Shown here piece after piece: positions 18,066 to 29,500 of a stretch of DNA of 64,000 nucleotides. The notes beneath the pieces were generated by a model. The model saw nothing but the letters and a program-made list of their open reading frames with translations, was not told where the DNA came from and did no database searches. Every line of letters starts with the position of its first letter. The first letter of the stretch is position 1. Position numbers and translations under genes: made by a program. The stretch is from Phoronis australis. Lineage: Eukaryota; Phoronida; Phoronidae. The DNA lies in assembly GCA_002633005.1 (NCBI GenBank), contig NMRA01000001.1, forward strand, positions 1,896,938 through 1,960,937. Reading direction: 5' to 3'.

Positions 18066-19656
18066 TTGTATTGTGCTCTGTAAACGGAGCACGGTTCACA
18101 GCTCGAGTAGTGTATTTGAATGCTGTTGGCAGAATAGCTTCCAAATTTTCCTGCTTGACACCTTTTTCAAGACACAAGGCAAACTAAAAGGTATGGTAAA
18201 ATCTCACTTAATTAGGACACAGTATGTCAGATGAAATTTTATTTTCTCATTTTTCACATATGATATACAGTACGAGAATGATACTTTGCCATATCTAATT
18301 CTGTACAATCATCAGACAATATTTTGAAAGCTGTGGGCATTCATAATAATGTTAGAAGCCCTTGAAAATGAAAGTGAAATTGTGGCCATTATTTTTCTCC
18401 AAAATCGGTGAGACTTTACCCCCATCTGAACATAATGCAGAACTCAGTGAACCATGGTGCTCCAGGAATACTCAACTATGTATGTTCAATGTGGTGTTCC
18501 TCTGGAAAAAGGGGATACTTGCCCTTAAGAGACTTGGTTAAATGAAAACTTCAGGAGTTAATCTTTGACCCCAAGAGGTCGATGATGTGTCAAAGTTGAA
18601 ATGTTATTTTTTATAAAGTTTGGGCTTCATGGGATTGCACAAATTTGATAGTATAGTGAAATACCCATAGTTAGCTTATTAATGACAATTATTAGCAACA
18701 CACATGAAAATCAGCTAATTTTTAGGGTCAAGTGAACTCCCAAAATGGGTCCATTTAGGCAAAAAAATGAAAGTTATAGGACAGTCAAATATGGGTCCTG
18801 AAACTAAAGGGAATGGGCTTTTATGAGATGAGACCAGAATTGTGTATGTAGCCACAATTTTAATTTTTTGTCTCCAGGTTGACCTTTCATGGAATTGCCA
18901 TATGGTTTTCCCAAATGCACAAAAATGGTGATTTATTAAATTTCTAACTGAATGTTGAATAAATTTCCCTTTTCTCCAAGCTCAACCGCAGTTGGGCACA
19001 TTGCTCGGCCCTGGAAAAAGTTTCAATTGGGACAGTCACACCTCCAAATTCCGTGATGATGTTACACTTCTCTTCTCAAACGACTAGTCTCTAATTGCTT
19101 TAATTTCCTCCTGGAAGCGCTAGTGTATTATGGGCCAGGCCCTAAGATCCGTTGTAAAGATAATGGCGAAATTTTTGTGCGGGTTCGCTATGTTAATTGG
19201 AACTTCACCGTGAAACCACCTTTCATTCTTTTTGATAATGCAAACAATAATTTTTGTGTTAACGCAGTTAACTCCGAGTTTCCACCCCGTTGGCAATATC
19301 GATACAGTGTATTCAGTTTTCTCTGTAGGTCGACTACACTGAATGAATATAGGACCACTGAAATTATCTGCATACAACAAATGAAACAGCAACTCCACCA
19401 TACCAAAAGCCCATGTACACCTAAATCTTTCGTTTATATATGGAATAAATAGGAATGGTGTTACTTTTGTGACGGCTCTTTGAGTCCGCTGGGACAGTCA
19501 AATGCGTATAAACTAGCACTCAGCCCAACACTAACTTAGCAGCATATGGATCGAAGCATATAGGGAATATTTTACCCTCAATTTTGTGATGTACAAGCTT
19601 AAAAATAATAGTTTACATTTCTATACATAATAGTAAACAGAATTTGTTAAATGCAC

Positions 19657-20356
19657 NNNNNNNNNNNNNNNNNNNNNNNNNNNNNNNNNNNNNNNNNNNN
19701 NNNNNNNNNNNNNNNNNNNNNNNNNNNNNNNNNNNNNNNNNNNNNNNNNNNNNNNNNNNNNNNNNNNNNNNNNNNNNNNNNNNNNNNNNNNNNNNNNNNN
19801 NNNNNNNNNNNNNNNNNNNNNNNNNNNNNNNNNNNNNNNNNNNNNNNNNNNNNNNNNNNNNNNNNNNNNNNNNNNNNNNNNNNNNNNNNNNNNNNNNNNN
19901 NNNNNNNNNNNNNNNNNNNNNNNNNNNNNNNNNNNNNNNNNNNNNNNNNNNNNNNNNNNNNNNNNNNNNNNNNNNNNNNNNNNNNNNNNNNNNNNNNNNN
20001 NNNNNNNNNNNNNNNNNNNNNNNNNNNNNNNNNNNNNNNNNNNNNNNNNNNNNNNNNNNNNNNNNNNNNNNNNNNNNNNNNNNNNNNNNNNNNNNNNNNN
20101 NNNNNNNNNNNNNNNNNNNNNNNNNNNNNNNNNNNNNNNNNNNNNNNNNNNNNNNNNNNNNNNNNNNNNNNNNNNNNNNNNNNNNNNNNNNNNNNNNNNN
20201 NNNNNNNNNNNNNNNNNNNNNNNNNNNNNNNNNNNNNNNNNNNNNNNNNNNNNNNNNNNNNNNNNNNNNNNNNNNNNNNNNNNNNNNNNNNNNNNNNNNN
20301 NNNNNNNNNNNNNNNNNNNNNNNNNNNNNNNNNNNNNNNNNNNNNNNNNNNNNNNN
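19657..20356. other. Assembly gap (700 N)
   Basis: Run of N between non-repetitive AT-rich flanks. The flanks do not show what lies inside; no gene is interrupted as far as I can tell. The length of exactly 700 suggests an estimated size. Confidence 0.95.
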
Positions 20357-21079
20357 TGACGGTGCATAGTCAAAACACTTACCCATTCAGAAGGAATTGA
20401 CATTTAGCGCACGTAACTACCGTACTTGCAGCTGCATTGATGTGGTAGGTCACCGACTCCGGTCAAAATTTGCGACTTAAGAGTAACGGATATCAAACGG
20501 GGCACCAAGTACGTTAACTTGAAAGCATTTCAATTTGCCAATAAAAATGTCGTTTTACACAACCTACGCGGGTGCTCCCGCTGCCAGTGCTCTAGAGCCA
20601 GTCTGCAACGAACGCCATTACCCGAGTATGGTAATGTTTTTAAGCTCTTTGGATTCAACTAAACATGGCTACGGTGCATCTTCAAACCTCTTGACTAGTA
20701 TTGAAGAAATGCAAATAATTGGTAGATCGTTCCCTAGTAGTCAGTAAGAGCAGACAGAAACCGATGATCACCGTCATCGGGTAGTGCAAGTGCGGCAACC
20801 TTTCCGGCTGCCACTCCGACAGTCACTGGCGTCCTGCTAATCCTTACAGATGTTCAATGCTTTTACCTGACAATGAAATTGACTGATGATTCTCTGTTAG
20901 TCAACTTTTTATTTGCTGTAGCCGCATATTGTTAATTCTATGAGTCGTATTCTGACACTTCGGGTAACTATAAGTGGCACAGAATGAAGTCAACGCGAAA
21001 AACAAAGTTGTACTGTTCAAAGTGGTTCTCTGTCGCTCAAACAGAAGTCGAACTGTTCACCAAGATTTTTATGGTTTGA

Positions 21080-21440
21080 TGGTAAAGATTTTGAATTTCT
21101 GAAAATGTCAAATATAAAAAGGTAAATAAAACAACATGGATCAACTGAAATTTTCGGATGTAATAACTTCCTTTGTCAACAGAAACAGAAATAAAGTAAA
21201 ACCAAACACTATATGACAATTGACATTTAAGATATGGTGTAATGAACGTGATACATTTTTGTGTAAAAAATTCAATGACATATTTTGAGAAGTTTTTATG
21301 TTCAATCCATGAGGTTCTATTGTATTGAGCTTGTCTATCCAATATTGTTCTCTTTTGAGTCTGTGAGGGGCACTGGTGTGTTGGAGTTTTTCTATTATTT
21401 GTACAGAAAGATCTTGAATATTAGTTTCAAAGAGCGACCA
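21080..21440 (-). mobile_element. Penelope-like element 3' fragment
   Basis: On the minus strand the C-terminal tail of a Penelope-like GIY-YIG region is legible: IQDLSVQIIEKLQ, then LKREQYWIDKLNTIEPHG. It matches the end of the longer fragment at 58288-59106 almost residue for residue. The non-coding 3' end runs on to about 21080 and equals the arm sequence of the hairpin at 16508-16677. The reverse transcriptase and most of the endonuclease are missing. Sequence upstream, beyond 21440, is unrelated. Confidence 0.8.
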
Positions 21441-21839
21441 GTCAACTGGATGTCGATCTTTGTTGATGACTGAGTACGTCATTCCCAAGCACAAGGCAAG
21501 GCGGAATGAAACACGGTCACATTCGATATGGTGGCAATTAAGGGATACTGACTCCTTTGCACATTTTTTTTCATCCCTTGAGCTTTGATGCAAACAAATA
21601 AACAATGATGATTGTGAACTTGGTGAATGTTTACTGAGTGCACATACTCGCTTATATTGGCTACCATACTTCCCATGCGGAGAGTGTTGGATGAAACTTC
21701 GACTGTATAGTTTCGGCTGTGTTTCAAAGATAGTGAATCGGACGGTTTCTTGCATTATTCAAAGTGAATAACGCTCACGTTAATAACCCCAATCAGTCAC
21801 TGCAAGATTTTCCCATTATAAGTTCAGTTCTCATCATAG

Positions 21840-22170
21840 TCGTGCACCGGGCGCTCGGGCCGCGGACATGCCTTGCCAACTACATATGCTGGCTACTGAC
21901 CACCTAGCGGCACGCACGGAACCAACGACGCACCGGGCGCGGTAACCTGGTTCCTGGGCATCACAAGCTGACGTCACGGATAGCTTGTGAAGGGACCCCA
22001 ACCAATCTCGAGGGTTTCAGTATGCAGGAGACCTACGGGCCCGGCCGAGCGCCCTCTGAGCCACCTTCACCCTTGCTAGATACGCCGAGAGGCGGCAGCA
22101 CAGACACTCTCCCAGGTTTCACACCCGCAGCCTGGACTAAAACTGAGTCACTGTTGTTGATAAGTGCTAG
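21840..22170 (+). promoter_or_regulatory. GC-rich island upstream of SGPP, with a full CRE
   Basis: About 330 bp of clearly higher GC than its surroundings, 290 bp or more upstream of the SGPP start codon. It contains the palindromic cAMP-response consensus TGACGTCA at 21969-21976 and two CACCGGGCGC blocks. Promoter function is inferred from position and composition; a GC-rich repeat is the alternative. Confidence 0.35.
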
Positions 22171-22462
22171 TATTAACACTTAGTTCCATATAAGTGATAC
22201 TTTTTGACAAATACAAAAGCTAACAATTCTAATTTAGTTTTTTCATTACATTTAGTTGCGTAACATATACAAACACAGCCGGTTTCAGTATCAGTGATAA
22301 AGCAATAAAGTAGCATCTGGCGGGAGTTTTTCATCGAAGCAACACCATAACGAGGCTGTTGGTTTCCACGAGAGAAGTGAGGAAGTTTGCGACTGAGTGT
22401 TCAGGTTCGTCTTATACATAAGGCCTATTCAATCGTTCAGTCGATTGAAGATAACAAAGTTC

Positions 22463-23462
22463 ATGGATTATTTGTGGAAACTGAATGATCCACAAATTGT
22501 GGCTGACTTTCAGAGACTGTGTGGCGTTGTAGTGGAGCATGACTCTGCGAACACGAAAAATGGACCGGCTTCCAGCCATTTGTTTCAAAATGGCGACGCG
22601 GTTACTCCGAAGTCCGAGGCCAAAATCCAATCCAAATCAAACGGTATACATGCGTCGCCTTATAATTTAAGGTCAAGGAGAACGTTAAGCAATACAAGTT
22701 CGACACAGGAGATGGAAATAGACGATGATAACAGCGCTAATTCCAGTTCAAGCGAAGATGCCGACACACCTCTGAAAAAACTGAATCCGGGAATGAAATA
22801 CCATGTCACGAACAGATTTTTGTATTGGCTGTTCGTCTGTGGAGCTGGTGTTGGCAACGAGCTATTCTATTGTTTCTTCTTTCCATATTGGTGTTGGAAT
22901 GTTGATGGATATGTGTGCCGTAGAGTCATCATCGTTTGGGTATTCATCATGTATTTTGGACAGGCTGCAAAAGATGTCATAAGGTGGCCCCGCCCTTCAT
23001 CTCCCCCTGTTGTCAGGCTGGAGAAGCGTTATGAGTTGGAGTATGGAATGCCCTCTACACATGCCATGATTGGACTAGCTTTTCCATTTACAGTGCTCAT
23101 TGCAACCATGAATAGATATGAGGTAATTGGGATCAGTTATTTACAGGGACACTATTTTGTTAAAGGCCAGTCAATTAATCACAGTGCCCGGTCTCCTACT
23201 TCGAAAAATAAGTGTCCTAATGATTGTTCCAGGTCCATATCCTAAAGAAGGAATTTAGTTCTATTTTCGAGGAAAAATTACACCTTTTGTAAGTTTCAAG
23301 GAAAAATTTAACATTTATTTTAAATACATGTGTGGTGGGACGGGATTCTCGAATAATGATTTCTTAATTCAGATTTAAATTAGGAGTTGTGTAATTTCAG
23401 TGATTTGCAGATGACGAGACGAGAGATTCTAATGGTGTGATTACCAACAATACTAACATAAC

Positions 23463-23501
<39 letters not shown>

Positions 23502-26500
23502 GTGATAATAACAATACTACTAATAATAATAATAATAATGATAAGTAATTAGTTACAACAACAATCTGAAGTTATGTAGATGTACTCGAGTAGATAGATA
23601 ATAACAGCAATACAGCGTCCTCGCTCATTCGTCAGGGGAAGGTGGCTGTGCCTTCAAAGACTGGAATTTTTTTGCCCCACCACCACCAATGCTTGCCATC
23701 CTTCGTCAGAATTTGTCTCAATTAGCCAAAACCAACATTTTGAAGAGTGGTTTTAACTTCAAGTGGAATTTTTAATCATTGGTGGGGAATTTTTGGGCCT
23801 GATTAGGAGAAGCCTACATGATTTATAAACATGTTTCAAAGGGACTTGGGCTAATAAAGTGTACATATTGTAATAATGACAATTTCAATGAATTAACAAT
23901 ATTTGTTCTAATCATAATTATAACAATAATAATATGATTTATACTCCTAAGAAGTATTAATTGTATAATAATAATATTAACCACAGGGCTGATTTGTAGA
24001 GAACCATCTTAAAAACAAAGTACAACCTCAGACTGCTGGTGGCGTCCTCAGCTAGAGCCTCACTCTCCAAATGAGACTTCAAATAGAGTCTTTTCACATT
24101 TCTAATGCACACACCATCGGCGTGAGTACACGAGACAGTGCGAGTGCCCGGGCATGAGTGCAATTGAAGGGGCATTGTTTACTTGGGCTCTGTTTACTTG
24201 AGCGAGAGCACATGCTTGTATGGCAATATAGCTGTAAAATTCTCCTGATTACATAACAGGTGGGTGGCCGCGATATTTGTTGCGTGTTTGGGTGTAGACA
24301 GGGCTCGACATAACGAGCTGCAGGTCGCATTTGAAATTTTGAAATGCGAGCTGAGATTTTTGCCAGCTCGTATCAAGTCGCAAAATGCGACCTAGAATTT
24401 CTAACGTAAGCGAGTTGCGTTTTTATACTTCTCGGCACACCGGGCAAATATAAAGCAACTTGTGGTTGTTGCCAAATCAAGTTCAAAAGAACACTAACCA
24501 CGAGAACATCCCTCCCGATGACTTGTTAGCGTGTCACATGAAAATGGGATAATGCAGAATTGATCTTTTACGGGTTTCATTGGCTAACATTTTCGGTTAG
24601 TTTTGTAAATTTCTGGATGAGCCAAAAAAGTTTTCGACAACGGCATAAGACGTGATAAAACGTCACAAAAGAGCTGTGTTTCTGCTAATTCTTAGAGGAT
24701 TAACTTGCCAAAGTTTGTGGTGGAAAAACATATTTTGCACGTAAGGTGTCCTTATCAAATATCCACGACATAATCCCTGGTATCACAATGCAGCACTTGT
24801 TGGTCCCGTTGTTAGCGCGCAAGCACATCTGTCAAACGACCGTGACTTGGAAATGTGCGTCTGGTTTTGATCGCAAAATAGAGCATACGATAAACGACGG
24901 CCACGTCTTTCACCAAAGTAGATTTTGAGTCGTCAAGAAATTCTCAAACCCTTTACTTGTTTCTTGGGCTGACGTGTGCGACATACGAGTCGTCTGTCAC
25001 CTGTTGTTGCCAACGTAAAGTGTAGGCCTACTCCAACGATTCAAGTGCATGAGCTCATGTGGGTGCACCATTCCAAAGCTGCAAATCAGCGACAGTCCTA
25101 AATGAAAGAGTATACCGGCTTGGCTTTGTTAAGCACTCGGGTGCCAGTGACTTATTTGACAATGAACTTAATAGATTCCCGGTGGTTAAGAAAGGCCCGA
25201 TGCTTAACGATATTCCCTGGGACCGATGTAACCCAGAACTAATGCTTTCCCTCTGTGATGTTCCCCGGGTCGATGTTCCCTAGGCCTGATGATCTATGTC
25301 GTAACCAGCTATTGCCACTAAATGGGTGCAATGCATGTAGATGGGAAATTGTGGTTAGCGAACTTTTTTATTCTTCTCTTCATGCATCCCCCGCCAATTT
25401 TTCGCTCCCCAGGCCACGCCGTAAAGTAATTTTCAAACTCCAATAGAAAGAATCTTGTTCCGGCTGAAGTGGGCGATTAAAATAAAATTATTCTGGGTGC
25501 CTAAGGGTACAGTGTAGGTGGTAATGATAGCCAGAAATTGGCCCCTACTCGATGAAGTTTGCCTGACAAGTTCGTATTACAACGTTTCGTACCATCGCAG
25601 TCTTTCAATATCTTACTACCTCAAACACTCAGGTTAACAACTGTGCTCTCGTATGCGCCTACTCCCTACCTTTGAAGTGTTTCATAATAAGCGCCCAAAG
25701 CTCTACTAAGCGTTCTTCGTCGACTTTTGAGAATTCTCAATTAAGCACCCACAGTTCAGGCTAGCGACCATCATAGCGCCGCAAACGACCACATGTGGTT
25801 TGAAATTGACACGCAGCCTATATAGTGAGTCAGTCTCATTTTACACAACAAATTCAGTTTTCAAAGAGAACGTCTTTTCTCAATATGTAAAAACCAACCC
25901 CGGCTTTGTTTTGTTCTTCCGAAAGAAAGTAAAGACAGTGCCATATGTGTCGTTTTGTTGACCTATTTTTTCCGTACATGGAAGGTATTGAGGAGCAAAG
26001 GTGAATTGCCCGATGGAAGCTTGCACTGAGACTTCATTTCATGGAAAACTAATTGTTGAGTACTTAAACAGCATAAGTCCAGCATTTAGTTGTGAAATTT
26101 GCAGTGATTTGTAAACATGCATCCGGCATACGTCATTTGGCTAAGGCAACGTTTCACGGATTTTTTCGATAGGTTGTTTTTCAAACATCGAGTTAAGTTG
26201 CAAAGTTTGGAGGTTTGCACCTAGAGTTTGGATCTTTAACAATATTGATGACAGTAATATAGCAGGTCAGACCTAGCAAAATCGCGCATCCTTTTCAACG
26301 AATATTTTATCCCTTTTCACGTTGCAAACTTAGATACTGGAATGCACTTGTCGGATAGAGAGTACTGATTCAACTTTCACTGCGGCAACAACCTTTGAAT
26401 GTCGGTTGTGAAGAACAGTAACATCGTAGGCCTACCTGCATGTAAGAACTCAATTTTGCAACCTGAAATTTAACGCCGCAGGTAAGAGCATAATCAAAAC

Positions 26501-29500
26501 CTTTTCTTGATAATATCTAAAACGGCTATTTTGGTGCGTAAAAATGGCGGGAAAATTTGCAACCTGGCATTTGTGAATTTGAGCTGAATTTTGAAAATGC
26601 GAATTTTGAAAATGCGACCTGGGATTTTGGCTAGGTTGCAAAATGCGACCTGACGATTTTCATAGCGTCGAGCCCTGGTAGAGACGTCAACCCGGAAATG
26701 TGTTAGGATTTTTACGCTTATATATCATCTACTAAGCTACAGCATTGGGCCCTGAACATAATATGGCCCGACCCTGCCTCGCAGTCACAGGGCCCTCACA
26801 ACTATGTTTTGTTTAGAACTGTGACAATGCATGTGCAAAACCAGAGGGTTTCATCGATCAAAACAATATTTGATAGGAACATTGTCGTATGGAACAAAAA
26901 TATGTGCTTTTTTGCAGTAGAAGTTGTGGAAGAAGTTGTTTTTCTAGGAAACACATTGTTTGTTGGTTAATTGTTCTGTGCCTGTATTAGGAGGCTCTTG
27001 TTGTAAGCTTGAGTAGGCGAGCAGTTGTTTACAATGAAGTTTTGTTGAATTCCCCAAAAACCTACCACTACCGTGAAGTTGGCATACATGTAACTAATGT
27101 CCAACGTATCTCTGTGATAACCTCATCAGTGAATTGTACCTCAGACAGTGTGACTCTGTTGGTCAATGTTAATCAATGATTTCTTAAAAGATTCACGAAA
27201 ACGTACCTCATCTGGGGGGCACTTGCATAGTAAGGGTCTTCTGGTTGAGAAACGTGACAGCAAGTAAAACTCATAAATTGTTCAGCCAGACCAAAAGATT
27301 TTGTCAGTTGGACGAAATCTGACTTGGTCTGGAGGCCCAAGTGCATGAACTAGAACAACTTTGCCGCAGAACTTTTGTCCGTTATTGAAAACAAGACTTA
27401 TGCAAGTCTGACTGAAAAATTAAGACTTCTATTGTAGTTTCTCAAATCAGCATTGCCGAGATTCACAAACAGTGAATAGTTTGTAAGTTGCAATTTGAAA
27501 CCTTACTTTCAATTTCTGTTTCTTTTAGCGTAGTCCATGACTTATTCAGTTTGAACGGATGTGAATAATTTCCTGCATTCGTCAAACACAAAAACTTTGT
27601 CACACACCTAAACTTGAACTGCGTCTGGCATTGTCATGCTCATTTGAGTGCTCGGCGTGTCATGGAATGCATACGTTAAATCATGGTTCCCTTAAAACTG
27701 AAGTTTCTTAAAATTTTAGTTGAAGGCATTAGCCTAACATGAGCGCTAAGCTGAATGACTACAGCTCTACAATGTAATTCCTAAAATTGTCACATGGAAC
27801 AAACTGAAATCAAGTGACTGATTACATAATGTCAGACTCTCCCAATATTCGTATTTTTTGTACACTTGTTCCAAACGGTTCTCAGTTTTAATATGTGGTT
27901 GTCAAAGAATGGAAGTGTCCAACCATTTTAACATCACATGATTCCAGAGTGATTCAACTGGCATGTAGATTATTGAAACTCCCTTACATCTACCTGAGAC
28001 AAAGGGCAAGATAGAACATTACAAAATTGAGGGAGCAAGTGGGAGTACAAACCATTTTAAAGCCATCATTCATGTTGACTCCGGTCATTCATAGGGCGTA
28101 CATGCATTTAATGTTTGTGTGTCATTCATAAACAGTTACGTATCACTGATCAATCTCTAAAGGAAGAAGATCTCGAACATTTCATCCTCAAGCTCAGAAT
28201 TTCGGTCTTTCATTGTACTTTTCAACCTTTTTCACATTTTGACCCGTGACTTTCCTTTTAGCTTGATGTATACGTTTGTCTTTCTTATTTGCATTGGGGG
28301 ACCATTGATGAATTGGCTTCTCTTCTTTATTTGCACGCACTCTTGATGTTATTCCTCCCCTGTCATTTTGTGAGAAATGGACTAAATAGTGTACCCANTT
28401 AGTACTTAAAAAAGCCCAATACAAGGGAGCTGTTTTTGTAAACTTAGGTGTAAAAGCCTTGTTCAACGCATTTTTAATTGTAAAAAAACCCCACTGTGTG
28501 TATTGGGGGGGGGTTACTGGTGAATGGGGTGGGGAGGGGAGTGGGTAATGCGGCGTTGGAATCATGGACGCCCTGGAATATTGGGAACCCCATTTTGGAC
28601 ACCCTATGTTCGAAATCCTAGATGAAGCCCTGAGTGTACCCAGTCTGGATATGTATAAAAAATACAAAGCATCCTATTTCTTGGCCGTAAAATTGACAAT
28701 ATAAATTTCTCAACAGTCATCAATTTGATGGATTGTCAAACTTTGTGTGGGCTTACATGAAGACGCAATCGTGGTGGAGGATTTGGTGTAGATAAACCTG
28801 CAATCCTGATTGAGATACCTAGATCAGGTTGAAGCTCAGGTTGGGAGGTTAAGGTTAAAAGTCCATCTCCCAACATAGGGAAGAGATAACATATCCTTGA
28901 CCATTCTGTGATATATTCATGTAGTGGGTTACATTCATTTGAGCAACAAAGCAATGGTTAAGACTCATTGTGACTAATAAGCAATGTTCATTGCCAGATC
29001 CGGGATCAAGGGGGTCCGGACTTCATAGGGGGGGTCAAGGGGTCTGGACCCCTTTCTTTTTCCCTTGATTTTAATGATATCAAATCTAGAATTTTTTAAT
29101 TTTTGACTTAGACCCCTTCTTTTAAAAAATTCTTGATATGACCCCCTTTAAAAAATCCTGGATCTGTCCCTGAAGTTAGAAAATGTTTTGACAGTTATTG
29201 TTTGATTTGCACTTCGAAAGTGACACATCATATAGGTAAAGTTCCCTAGATGTGGTCATTAATCTAGATGTGTCTCTTCAAAATTATTAATACGGATACA
29301 TTTTTAACAGAACAGTAGTTAGAAATGGGAGATATTTGCAGTATGCTTAACCAATTATGAAAACGTTGCTGATCACTTTTTTTCTCATTTGGCGGAAGGC
29401 ACATGTCATTACATTATATTTTGCCACCAAATTTCTCTTGTTGAAAAGTTTCCTTGATCCTGGATTGGATCCATATGTGCCATGCCTTGACCTCTGCGCT

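Noticed and set aside
19613-20403. Long open frames across the N run at 19657-20356
   Set aside because: The frames consist of unknown bases; the same holds for those across 6485-6959 and 50106-50804.
20535-20747. 70-codon frame after the 20-kb gap
   Set aside because: Ordinary composition but no homologue that I recognise, no splice sites supporting it, and short enough to occur by chance.
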